DNA of 64,000 bases from the NCBI GenBank assembly GCA_050084985.1, contig JBITNC010000002.1:29698001-29762000 (forward strand), read 5' to 3'. Position numbers and translations under genes: made by a program. This DNA comes from Nageia nagi. Lineage: Eukaryota; Pinophyta. Every line of letters begins with the position of its first letter. Position 1 is the first letter of the stretch. Below the pieces are notes generated by a model, which saw only the letters and a list, made by a program, of their open reading frames with translations, had not been told where the DNA came from and ran no database searches. Shown one piece after another: positions 53,335 to 64,000 of the stretch.

Positions 53335-55500
53335 CCATTTTAAATATCCATGATATTCGAATTTTTCTATCTTGTGCCACATCATCTTTTGTAGAATCCT
53401 GCATTTCTAAAATCAATGTTTGCTTTCATATCATCATTTTTTAGAATTCTACTTTTTAACATGCAACTTCCTTTTACGACATAATATTTTGTCATTTTCT
53501 AAAAAACCTTTTTTAGATCTTAACCCAAGAATTTTTTTCATTAACTTTTAACTTATTTACATTTACCATTTACTATTTACCACATAGTATTTAGTATTCA
53601 CTCTTCAATTTTACTATTTAGTGCTCTATATTTACTTTTAATGTCTTTTACCATAGGGTACCAACATATAGAGATCCCATAGTACATTTGTACTATGCAT
53701 TGTACAATCATTATTATATCACTATCGTTCACTATTGTGATATTTTGGCTATGTTGTTAGTCCCTTACAACAAACCTTTGCACCATTGCTAAAACTCTTT
53801 GGTGGGCACTGTTAACTTGAGTACCATGTGGTTATTTATGTACTAAGTTGCACAAAACATGAAAATGTTTCCATGTTTCCAAAACAGGAATGCTTGGAAA
53901 TGTGACCCCCCCAAAATGGTAACGCTGGGGGCAACACGATATATAAAAAATACTATATATAATATTAGTCAATAATCAAGTTGGAAGTCAAAGTAAGAAT
54001 GTCAATAATACTGAAAGATTTACAAAACATAGTTTAGTAGGGCAATATTTATGGATGACAAGTTATACACATGCTTTCCCAAGTTTGCATCTACATGATA
54101 TGTTTTTGGTCACAAAACCAAGTCAAAGCCTTTACAAGATTAATACAAAAAAAAACAAGCCTCGAGCACCAATATTCTCAAAGCTCAAAACACTAGCATT
54201 CTGGAACACTAAAGCAAAAATGCCAGCTTGGGAATTATATCCTAGAACACCAAGATCAAAGTGAGAACATCCAAATTCAATTACCATTGCCAATTTCAGC
54301 AGGCTTCAAACAAGAGTACATCTCAAAAGGGTTACAGGTCAACATTTCATAAGAGTATATCGACATGATAAGGCAACATTTCTCAACCAATTATATTAGC
54401 AAAATCAACAGGCATCTATAGATAAAGGCAACCATGATGATCACTAGTAGCCATAATACACTCCAAATCCATTCCCATGATTCTAATTCATACTTTAGCG
54501 ATACCGCAGTTGATGACCTATATAACCAATTTTCGTACTTGTTCTATGAGGAAAGCAAAACAAAATATCCTAGATTGCTTAATTCATGCGAAAGTGAGAT
54601 GTGTAATCCTTATGACGAAACATTCAAGATGTGAAATATCACAACCCTCACACACAGGCAGGAATTATATTTGTCTCTCCAGAAAATGGCAAAATTCCCA
54701 TGGCATACAAACCATCTACCATGAATGATATATATCATCCACTATTGCTCTACATAAGTTATGTTTTTTAAACTTTCCATGTTATGTTGCCTTATCAACT
54801 TGTATTATCTTAGCTTTCCTTATCAATTTGTATTATCTTAGCTTTAACCATAACTAACATCATCAACATATAGCATAGCTTCTATTTGCATTATCATGGT
54901 TAGAAACTTAGAAACATTGTTCGAAAAATCAAATATTATTTGTGATACTCTGTTATTATTCACCGCATCAAAGAATTTAAATAATCGCATATTCTGAAAT
55001 GTGTGATTTTTTGCCAATTTTTGGGTGATTAATCATCAGGCTGAATAATTGACCACACGCACATCCTACACCAATTATTCAACCTATGTAGTACAAACAC
55101 CCACAATGCCTTTTTTGGCCTCGTTTTCACATTTTAACTTGCAAAATGGAGCTATGAAGAAAAAAAAAGGCAAGAAATAAAAGGAGAAAGATTTAAGGCA
55201 TCCAAAGCAAGATTGAGGACTGCCTTTGTCATTTTCATTTACAAGATTTGATGACAAGTTCTTTCTTTGCATGGTGAGTTTTTTTTATTTTGATTCTATT
55301 TTTCCTTCTATTTGGAGTATTTGGACTGCATTTTTCTTCTTGTAGGCCTGTGTTTTAGTTTTTTATGGTTGTATTTCAATTTTTTGTCTTGTTTTCCTTT
55401 TTTACAACTTCATTTAGTTTTTTTTGCAAAACTAATTTTTTAATGCAATTTCTAGCTTAGGCAAAAGAAGATGACTGCTCAAAGAAACCCAACATAAAAA
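52241..55500. other. AT-rich intergenic stretch
   Basis: No reading frame with recognisable content. 52680-52760 has a small direct repeat (TTTTAAAATAGAAACAATTA twice). A minus-strand TATA-like CTATAAATAG lies near 53268-53277 beside a region of LTR-like character (52950-53290), without a second copy in the window. The rest shows no structure I can name. Confidence 0.5.
53301..53330. repeat. (AT)15 microsatellite
   Basis: Fifteen perfect AT dinucleotides. Confidence 0.97.
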
Positions 55501-55559
55501 CAAAAAGTAAAAAATAATGGTAGAACGTTTGCAAGTCCACCTTTTGTACCTGATTCCAT

Positions 55560-56311
55560 TCGTAGCAACATTGGACCTAAGGTTTGTCATGCTTACACAA
55601 TTGAATCTAGCTCACAATCAAAATCTGTTGCTAGTTCAGTTTTTGTTCCTTGTAACAATCCAGGTGTGGCCAACAATATCTTGAGGCAATCAATTGATAC
55701 AAGGAGACACATGCAGAGGCCAAAAAAGCAATGTCCAATTTTTGGTATTTTTGTAACATGCCATTTAATGTTGCAGACTCACCATGCTATAGTGCTATGG
55801 TGAATGCTTTGTTAGTTGTTGGTGCAAGTTTCAAACTCTCAACACATTATAAGCATAAAGGACACCTTCTCATTGAATGTGTAGAGGACATGCACTTGTT
55901 GTTGAGGAGAAAAAAATATGTGGATTAAGAAAGGATGCACTATTATGTATGATGGATGGATAGATAGAAAATGACGAAACACTCATCAATTTTTTTGTTG
56001 CTTCAATAGGAGTCATTGCATTTCTAAAATCAATATTACATCAATACAGGTCATTGTATTTCTAATATCAATAATTTCTTCAGCAAGGGGCATTGTATTT
56101 CTAGAATTAGTAGTTACTTCAGAAAGGGGCATTTTATTTCTAAAATCAGCAGATACTTCAGATAAAATAAAAATATAAAAGAACATTGTTCACTTTGCTT
56201 GAAGATGTGGTATAAGAGGTTGGCCCACAAAATGTGGTCCAAGTTGTCATCAACAATGCAACAAGATATCTGGCAGTAGCGAAACTTCTTGAAGAGAGAT
56301 TTCCAATATAA
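55560..56311 (+). pseudogene. Second hAT transposase remnant (DUF659)
   Basis: Plus strand, degenerate. 55670-55928 reads LRQSIDTRRHMQRPKK, then MPFNVADSPCYSAMVNALLV. Next is KKGCTIMYDGWIDRK near 55930-55975 (DUF659 core, DGW), FFVASIGVIAFLKS near 55995-56030, a short tandem repeat, and EVGPQNVVQVVINNATRYLA with KLLEERF at 56215-56305. This belongs to a different hAT subfamily from 48982-52240 (CDGWTDR, FLKS types). No C-terminal dimerisation domain is seen after 56311. Confidence 0.82.
56014..56165. repeat. 39-40-bp minisatellite grown from hAT coding sequence
   Basis: About four degenerate units of 39-40 bp, each with GGCATTGTATTTCTAGAAT-like text and ending ACTTCAG. The first unit coincides with the hAT codons for VIAFLKS, so the array arose by repetition of that coding stretch after the gene died. 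Confidence 0.72.
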
Positions 56312-57947
56312 GATCATTGGGGCGCTCCTATGGGGAGTGTGTGGGCACTCTACACATTGGGGACCCAGGCTCATTGGACGTTGTGGGTCATGTCTAGGGT
56401 ACTGCTGCTAGAGGAGTACAAGATTGTGATTTGTTGAGTCATCAGTGGCATTTGCTCAACCTAGAGATGTCTCCTTGTACTACGTGTGGAATTTCTCGAT
56501 ATCTCTTAAGAGCATCCTAAACAAGGGGAGGCTTGGAAGAAAGATGTAATATGGTGGGTCTTTGATGGATGTTGTGTACAAGCTAGAATGCACCTCCGCA
56601 AGAGGGAGGCCTCTTGGATGTAAAGAGCCAGACATCACTGGTCTGGATACTAGAAGAAAGTGGACAATGAGTTGTGTTCATCTCGATAGAGACAATGATA
56701 ATAATCACAGATCTCATAGTAAACTAAGCACTAGAAGATGAAGTGATTTTCGAACTCAATCTCTGAAGAACCTATACAGCAAACTCACAAATCTTGAGGA
56801 AGATGGTGATGTGACTTGTTGGGTACTTTTTCTTTCCTACCTTGCGAATAGGCAAATGAATAGCAAGGCTTAGTAAAGAAACCAACACCTTAGGTGAGAA
56901 GGTGTCACCCTCCTCCGCTACGAAGACTGGTTACCTCAAAGGTCTCTCTCTTGGGTGTAAGAGAATAAGGCTCGGAGATTGGCTAAGATGTTTGAAGCTA
57001 TCACCAAATCAAATAACATTTATTTACCAAGGACTCGAATTGTCTCAATACTTTCGCAAGTTGTTTCTTGATTGTTACTAAGATTGGGGTGCAAAAATTG
57101 CAGAAAAAAGTGAAAAATAAAGAAAAAGTAGGATGGGCAAAGGGTATGTGAGTTCAGCTCGTGTATGTCTTCTCACCGACTGATGTAGAGTTTGAAAATC
57201 ATCTCTCTTGAGCTTATGATAGGTTCCACTCACTCCTTTCCACTCCACTAGCCAACACGAATGGCCTAGTGAGAGGAGTGTGAAGCTGAAGCAAGGATGC
57301 TTGTGGTGAAATGTATGCAATACTTTAACATGGGAGTGAAGTTCCTAAGCTAAATGACATAGGGGAGCCATTCCAAAATACACAAGTCTAGTATGCAAAC
57401 TATAAACTATCGCATTCAAGTATTACTTCAATCACTTCATAGGATATTCAAGCGTTCTTTTGTTCACCTTAAGCAAGATTTACAAAATGCACCAAGTAAC
57501 TCAAAGAAACACAAGATAGCAATATCATTCATTCATTCACTTAATATGTGCAATCAACATTCATTCATGTTCATAATTGCAAGCAATGAGAAATTTATAC
57601 AATACTTAGAAATTAAACCACATTCACAATTGAGAAAAACTTGTTTGCTTGAAAATAGTAGTAAAGTTTTTCCAATTGCAAAATGTCCAATCCCCTTACA
57701 AATGAGCATTCATGAGGAATAAATAGTTTTTTTCATGGCAACCCTCAGTGTTGCCCTAATCCTAATGCGAATCCTAATAAAAATACTTAAAATAATCCTT
57801 AATTAACAAAGGTCTAATGAAAATTTGCCACATGGCACCACAAGATTTATTCCAGCACTTGTGGGAGCAAATCCTCATCCATCACAAGGCTTGTTCAAAC
57901 TATATAATTTTGAAGTCCAAAAGAAAATAACCATGATAAAATAAAAT
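56312..57947. other. Unassigned stretch
   Basis: Mixed composition, moderately GC-rich at 56320-57320. Frames are short and unlike any family I know. No LTR pair, RNA gene or transposon terminus identified. Confidence 0.4.
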
Positions 57948-58267
57948 AATCAAATAATCAAAGACTAAGAACGTTGCACTAGGGCGACAACGTTGTCTTT
58001 GAAATGGTCGTCCAAGTATGATGTGGCAAGCTCCAATCCGTAGACAATCTCACCGTGTGCAGTTGTGTTCTTTGCGATGAACTCATCCACCTTGTGGCTG
58101 GTCCGCTAATCAAATAATCAAAGACTAAGAACGTTGCACTAGGGCGACAACGTTGTCTTTGAAATGGTCGTCCAAGTATGATGTGGCAAGCTCCAATCCG
58201 TAGACAATCTCACCGTGTGCAGTTGTGTTCTTTGCGATGAACTCATCCACCTTGTGGCTGGTCCGCT
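57948..58267. repeat. Perfect 160-bp tandem duplication
   Basis: 57948-58107 and 58108-58267 appear identical over all 160 bases. On the minus strand the unit encodes the last about 53 codons and stop of the degenerate gene 58108-61244, so the gene's tail is duplicated behind it. Being perfect in an otherwise decayed region, it is either very recent or an assembly artefact. Confidence 0.93.
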
Positions 58268-61244
58268 CCATCTCAAGCTGCCAAGCATGCAACTTCATCA
58301 TGTGCTCACATGGCTCCTAGTCTGGTAGGCATTCACATCATCCATGCAAACTAAATCCCTCATCAAGTGTTCAACCTCGGCATTCAGCACACTAGCTTCC
58401 CTGATTATACCATTCTCCTCGAGGAACTTTATCTCATATTCCATTCTTTCTATCCTTGAGTGCACCTTGTCCTTTATCTTCACCAATTCTTTGCTCAACT
58501 CTTGACACCGAGGACCTAGCTGACGTAACCACCACAAATTGAACCAATATTCTCTACAAAAATAGGCATCCACTAGCCTGTTTGTTGTTGTTGCTTGTGA
58601 GTTCTCAATAACCGACCTTTGCCCTTCCAACTGCCCAAGTAGTTGTGCTCTTCTTGTCAAGAACTCCATCTTATCATCTTCTATGGAAATCATTTGAACA
58701 GTTTCTACAAACTATGTCACCACCTCAATGACTTCTTGAATTAACTTCTCCTCAATTGCCATTAGACCCTCATTCAATGAAATCTGCTTCCTGATGTCAT
58801 CGAGGGTCATTCTAGCCATTTCAATTTCCTCTTTAACTTCTTCTAGGCGGCCAATTCTTTCTTTAGGCTCTTGATCTCCTACTTTTGCAATCCATCTTTT
58901 GTTATGGCATCTACATTGGCGACGATGAAACGCTTCCTTCCAACTATCCCAATTGGCCACGTTTCAATTACTTGAGTGATTTCCTTGAGGTCTCCTTCAT
59001 TCTGAGGTTTGGCCTTTTCGATGAACACTGTCTTGATATGCACTGCATTGTCTTTCACCTGCACATAAGTCTGGCTCCTACCAAGGCGAGTGGAACTCTC
59101 TCCAACTGGGTGGTCTTCGTCAATGTCTTCGAATTCATCTCCCACATCCATCTTGAAGACATTAAGGCACTCCACTACGTCTATGCCCCATTCATTGTTG
59201 GTGTTAGGCTAGTGTGTCTCTACAATGGGTTCTTGAACGGCCACCACATCTAGCCTCCTCCTCTTTGGTTGCCTCTCTTCTTCTCCTGGATCCTCCTTGT
59301 CATTTCTCTCCTCTAACTATTGTGGATGTGAAGTCTTCCTACGTTGTGCTCTTCCTATTACCTCTTGTGAAGCCAAACTCTTCCCTCTTCATTTGGATGA
59401 GGAAGGATTTGATGGTGGGGGAGGAAGTTTGTTGCCTAGCATCTCAAGTGAATCTTCCTCCTAGTCCACTTCCATATTGCAAGCTTGACTCTCCACTTGT
59501 TCATCATTGGTTTGATCATTAGCCTGTTCTTGATTTGACATTTCATATTGTGGTCTGAAAGACTTCGAGTTTAATGATGGTATTGTTGAAGTTGGAGGTT
59601 GGGATGTTCTCCTAATAGGCCTATCTATGGTTGATGGATCTACTGTTTTGTTCCTTACACATCTAACCCTCTTATCCATTGCTACTTCCTCCAACTCCTT
59701 CAAGGCATGTTCATCTAACTGCTCTCTAACCTACTCAACTTCCCTATTCACCAAATGACCTCCACGCATAGAAGCATACTGACCCACTTGCTCCTCATCT
59801 TCCAACTAGTAGAGAGTGAGTTGAGAGGTGGATTCATCTCGTCCTTTCCCTTTGATGGATTCCAAGGATTTGTCTAACCTTTCTTCTACTACTTTCTTCT
59901 TTGTTCTTGCCTCTTCTTGCAACTAAGCACGAATCTTCCTCATTACTCACATTCCTAAATAACTCTTTCTTTCCTTCATGAAGAAGTTGTGCATCTTATG
60001 ATCCAGGTCATGGTCCTCAGCTCGACTCATCTTGTTCAAGCCATATTTCACAAGCTCTTCTTTCATTGTGCCTACATCGGCCCAAAATCAACACCGATAT
60101 TCACCCACTATGACTAGAAAGTTGGTAGTGGCTGACTTCTTTTGCCATACATGCTCATGCAAGAACAACAATTGCCTCATCATCTCCATCAAGACAAGTC
60201 TATTGCTAACATACCTAGGCAACTAGTATGGCTCCATGAAAGATCCATATATCATGATATAAGAGTAATGGTGATTTTGGAGGAAGAAATCTCCATACCT
60301 CTTTAGTGCATCTTTGGTTGAGTAGGATATCCGTGAGACTGACACTTCTCCCTTCAAATCCTTGTAAATCTCATACTCTCATCCATTAGTCCTCATGAAA
60401 TAGCTATTCCAACTCCTCTCAACTCTCCACTTGGGACAGCACTCCCACATCGGATTTATACTTGCCATGGAGTGGCAAGTACACTAGGTACAAATTCATG
60501 TAGAACTTCTTGGTGGTGTTGATAGAAGACAAGTGGTCAGCAAGAGTGTCACTGATGACCTTACTCCACTTGATCCTCTTCACTTTGCTGAACAAGACCA
60601 TGAAGCCAAAGTACTCCTTCCTGAATTTGGCGTTGTATTCCTTCCCTAGCACTTAGGCCAACATGCTAATTATCATGTCAACAATGGGGATGAAGTTGGT
60701 GCGCTTGGCATTGATGAGAGGATTGCCCTTCAACTCGTGATGTTCTTCAAACATCCAATCCTTGATCATGGATGCCGACTTGTTGGTGGCTTGGTAGAGA
60801 GCTAGGGATTCCGCTTCACTGTACTCATAATTTCCCTCTTCCGTCCAATAAAAGGCATTCTTCACTCTGATCGGGCTGAAGTCCATAATGACCTCTCCCT
60901 TAATGTCTCAAAGCACCCTCTCACCTATCTTGTAGTGTTGGCTCACCTCCACACACAACTATAGGAATGGGACAGTGAAGGGGATGCTTGCAGTTGTCAC
61001 TAGGCCTGAGAAGAACAAGATATCTCGCTTCAAAGCCCTGGGATCCATCCTAGAGACTTTCTCTCACTTGCATTGGATCGATATTTTGCCAATTTGTGTC
61101 CCCAATGGTGGTGAATCCATTTTTGGTGAATTTGGCTCCTTAATACAAGGCCTCTTGACTTGCACACATGTCTACAAGACTATCTCTCCTCAACCGCTCC
61201 AACTCCTTGGCGAGCTCCTTAGCTGCATCACTCCTTGAGGTTGC
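58108..61244 (-). pseudogene. Unrecognised degenerate gene, about 1000 codons, coiled-coil-like C terminus
   Basis: Minus-strand pieces line up as one protein. Start MATSRSDAAKELAKELERL (ATG 61244), then DPRALKRDILFFSGLVTTAS near 61050, MDFSPIRVKNAFYWTEEGNY (60886-60653), KFRKEYFGFMVLFSKVKRIK and NLYLVYLPLHGKYKS (60652-60419). A polar middle (59703-59461) and EDIDEDHPVGESSTRLGRSQ (59175-58879) follow, then heptad-rich helices (58960-58298, LEEVKEEIEMARMTLDDIRK and ELVKIKDKVHSRIERMEYEI), ending HGEIVYGLELATSYLDDHFK and a stop near 58131. About eight frameshifts or stops separate them. I do not recognise the family; it lacks transposase or polymerase motifs. Long preserved stretches suggest recent decay or a multicopy family. 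Confidence 0.55.
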
Positions 61245-61249
61245 CATTT

Positions 61250-61840
61250 TGAGGATGTGTAAATGAGCCAAGGCTCCTCTTGTTCTCACGCAAGCTTGGG
61301 TTGAGGATAATTTCGAAATGATGTCCTAGTTTTAACCTTCTCTTCTACTCTTTGGTGTGGGTTGAAGACAAACTGGTTTGGATTTGAAAAATGAGCTCAT
61401 CCTTCACCTTTAAATACCCAAAACTAGGTTTTCCACACAACCCTAGTTGGCTAGGATTGGCCAAAATGAAGGCAAAATCTTCTTATCCCTTCTATCTGGC
61501 TGCCTAGGGATGTGTGCCTGCCAAAAATCTCAAAATTTGCACTTGGGATCCAACGTGGGGCTTATGAGTGTCTTTTGGGATGGTGCATGCCTCCAGAAGT
61601 CATAAACATGACTTCTCATCTCATGTGCCAAGTTTGTGAGCTTGATGGGACCCTACGCAAGCCTTCCTGGTGTTGTGCCTGATCCCCCAAAAAATTGCAT
61701 TTTTGAGGACCCTCATTGTACTGAAACGTAAAGGCATGAATGAATTTTTCTAAGTAAATGCATGCATTGTAAAGTAGAAGAAGGGAAACATGACAAATTT
61801 GCATCTCCATGTTTAAACAAGTCAAAATTTGGTCATTTCA
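61250..61840 (-). promoter_or_regulatory. Upstream region of the unrecognised gene with TATA-like box
   Basis: The minus strand has TATTTAAA (61409-61416) about 165 bp before the ATG at 61244, a plausible plant core promoter distance. No other element could be tied to it. The remainder up to 61840 holds nothing recognisable. Confidence 0.35.
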
Positions 61841-61846
61841 GCTATG

Positions 61847-63493
61847 GCGCATGTTTTGAGGGACATGCTTTTGCATGTACCATGGAACATGTGCCCTCCT
61901 TCATACAGCATAATTTTGGGTTAAGTCATGCATTTTCAGCCTTGAATTGCATCATTCATGCCTCATTTCACTTGGACATTTTGTGGAAATTGTATCCCCT
62001 CCTTTGCATTGTGTTATCGAGGGTTGTTCTGGTCAATTTGGAAAAAAAATTGCATTTTGTGCCTAAGCGCATGTTTTGAGGGACATAGTTTTGCACATCC
62101 CCTAAACGGGCAAGAGAAGTATCCTCAACACTTCGAAAATTTTCAAGAAAATGTCAGGATGCTTGAGTGCATGTTTTTGGGGACATGCTTTTGCATGTCC
62201 CCAAATCAGTGCACCCAGGATGATAATGTGTCTCAACACTTAGAAGATTTCAGGAAAGTTGCAAAAAAGGTTTGAGCGCATGTTCTCTAGCACATGCTTT
62301 TGCATGTACCTAAAATGGTGAATCCGTGATAGAGAAGCATTTTTGGCACTTGGTCATTTGCAAGAAAATTGACAAGGATGGTTGAGCGCAAGGTTTTTGG
62401 CACATGCTTTTGTATGTCCCCAAATCAGTGCACCCTATTTCGAGATGCAAAATTGGCTAAGTGTTGGATCTGGACGTCCATTATGAGAGAGACAGGTGTG
62501 TCCACATGCACTGGACCTTCACACACACAAATCATCACATGACACCTATCCACCCTAGCAAGTATACAAAACAAAGGTCAATCTTAGCACTCAGTTTGTT
62601 TGGTTGAATTTGAAGCATTATGTGGAGCTAAGTCCAGAAAGCACGTCCCCTAAACGGTGAGCCCCATTCTAGATTGAAAATTTCAAGGTCATTTTCATTA
62701 GTTCTAAATCCATTGCATTGGAGAGTGTGCCACAGACTAGGCGAATGGTTTCTGGAGTGTGCTCAGGCACTCACCCAAATCAGTACACCCGTTTCCAGAC
62801 ATCCTGGCCTAGGAGCATTTTTTACTAAGTAGAAAATCCAAGTGGAAGAGGGCCAGGCGCATGTTTTTAGGTACATGCTTTTGCACCCCTTTCAAAAGGT
62901 GCAACCAAGTTGCAAGAGCTTGCAAGCATGATGAAATTTGACTAAAATCTTTTGAAGGACACAAGCTAGTTGGCGCATGTATTCCAGAACATGCTTTTGC
63001 ACGTCCTCTAATCGGTGTGCCCATCATCTTAAGTCTGTCATTTGACCTCATTTCCAACCAACAAAAAAATGACATGTGGCAAGTTTGAAGGCTATATATA
63101 CCAAATCACCCCTTTATCATTTTACCACTTCATTTTATTTTGAACTAAGATTCCTAGTTGCACCATTTCTGGAACATGCTTAAAGTCTCATCAAAATCGG
63201 TGCGCCGAGGAGAAATAAGGGTTTGAAGAGGAGTTTGGATTGCCATTAGCCATTTTTGAAGAGGGTGAGCTAGATCTAGAGTCCACTTTCTGTAATTCAC
63301 TTTGCATCTTTTTGACAAAGTTTACCCCAAACTGACCTATGTGCACGCTATCTTACTAGTGCTTCAAGGACTCATACGAAACGGTGCACCCAGGTCCAGA
63401 TTCAAGAATTTGGCTAAGCATACATGGAAAACAGGGAAGCCAATCGCATGTTTTCCAAGTAGTGAAAAAGCACGTCCTCTAATCCATGCACCT
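61847..63493. repeat. Irregular ~110-bp repeat array with hairpin units
   Basis: Units carry GCGCATGTTTT, then a GGGACATGC-TTTT-GCATGTCCC type hairpin, then AAATCGGTGCACCC. Clear units start near 61847, 62067, 62167, 62276, 62386, 62857, 62973 and 63445; weaker ones lie near 62625, 62755, 63170 and 63361. Spacing is about 100-116 bp or multiples. Intervening text is also related (ACACTTAGAAGATTTCAGGA, ACACTTCGAAAATTTTCAAG). The best hairpin, 62176-62205, has a perfect 13-bp stem with a TTTT loop. No protein reading is conserved across units. Confidence 0.8.
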
Positions 63494-64000
63494 TGGGGTC
63501 TGTGAGCTGAAATTGTTTAAGAGTGGAAGAAGCCAGGAGTTGAAAGATTAAACAGACAAGTGGCATACATGCACAAACCATCCATGTAGCTTCTATAAGA
63601 GGGCAATTCGAGTTCATCACTACAGGACATTTTGCAGCTTAGACCTGCACGTCTGGCCATTTTTTCTGCATCCTCTAAGACACATTCAATTTGGTGCTGG
63701 GACATCCCCAACCAGATTTTTGGCCTTTTCTACAAGTTTTTGCACATTTTCCAAAGTTTAAAATAATTTCTAAGGTGAGGCCTCCCCCATTCAAGGCCAG
63801 AAAGGTTCAAGGATAGGTTTCTAAAAGACATGTCACGGATGACCAAATGAAGAGAATCCTGAGAAAGAGTCAAATAGAATTTCAAGAAAGAGAAAAATAA
63901 GAGCTCCCTAAAGCCAAGTTCAAAGGGAAATTTGCCTTTGTTGGTGACACAGACTAGAGAAATGTTGACCCCGTCCAGACCATAGCCTCCACTGCCTCCA
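63494..64000. other. Right-edge stretch, unassigned
   Basis: Follows the repeat array. Some phrases (GGTGCTGGGACATCCCC near 63693) echo the array, but units are no longer countable. No gene recognised. Confidence 0.4.

Noticed and set aside
61762-62275. Two overlapping 105-codon plus-strand frames
   Set aside because: They cross the repeat array in different frames and are not conserved between units.
1-64000. tRNA, rRNA or organellar DNA insertions
   Set aside because: The only tRNA-like similarity is the 12-base primer sites of LTR elements; I saw no clover-leaf gene, rRNA or plastid coding sequence.

Overview
The window is plant nuclear DNA, almost wholly retrotransposon. The diagnostic evidence is Ty1/copia and Ty3/gypsy coding remnants, initiator-Met tRNA primer sites, hAT transposases with a DUF659 domain, a plant-type double-stranded-RNA-binding exon, a fasciclin (FAS1) fragment and a possible PPR fragment. 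The density of nested, decayed LTR elements suggests a large genome, possibly a gymnosperm, but the species cannot be fixed from this sequence. I see no intact host gene. Identities and mutation counts below are by-eye comparisons.

Layout, left to right. 1-1391: leader and 5' LTR (type A) of a minus-strand copia element (E0) running off the left edge, inserted in E1. 1392-8217: degenerate minus-strand copia E1 with a type-B LTR. 6729-8311 is a 1.6-kb tandem-duplicated block; its second copy is 8312-8864 plus 17646-18957. 8865-17640: nearly complete minus-strand copia 'A' (target-site duplication AGAGG) inserted in that second copy. 18863-22789: minus-strand gypsy G1 (RT, protease, gag, primer site, LTR). 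22795-22924 and 39630-40559: two halves of gypsy G2 (chromodomain tail and integrase), split by copia E2. 22930-39624: minus-strand copia E2 (TSD GTTGC), which carries an internal 2.7-kb tandem duplication and is itself interrupted by E4. 30349-36092: complete minus-strand copia E4 (TSD AAAAC).

40560-45330: two 1.2-kb direct repeats around a gag-protease-only element with its own LTR and primer site. 46557-46782: one dsRNA-binding exon. 47603-48981: copia fragment and a plus-strand gypsy 3' end with LTR. 48982-52240: broken hAT transposase gene interrupted by a gypsy-type solo LTR carrying a 30-bp minisatellite. 55560-56311: second hAT remnant. 57948-61244: unrecognised degenerate minus-strand gene family member with coiled-coil-like C terminus, ending in a perfect 160-bp tandem duplication. 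61847-63493: irregular ~110-bp repeat array whose units contain a strong hairpin.

How the parts fit: G1/G2 are oldest. LTR-B copias (E1, E2) entered them, parts of both were tandemly duplicated, and LTR-A copias (E0, A) and E4 landed afterwards. The most interesting signals are a GC-rich segment of different content, in one case FAS1, in the long leader of each LTR-A/B copia; the nearly exclusive Gln-to-stop (C-to-T) pattern of nonsense mutations in A and E4; a stop codon shared by independent LTR-B insertions; repeated tandem duplication of element segments; and the hairpin array.
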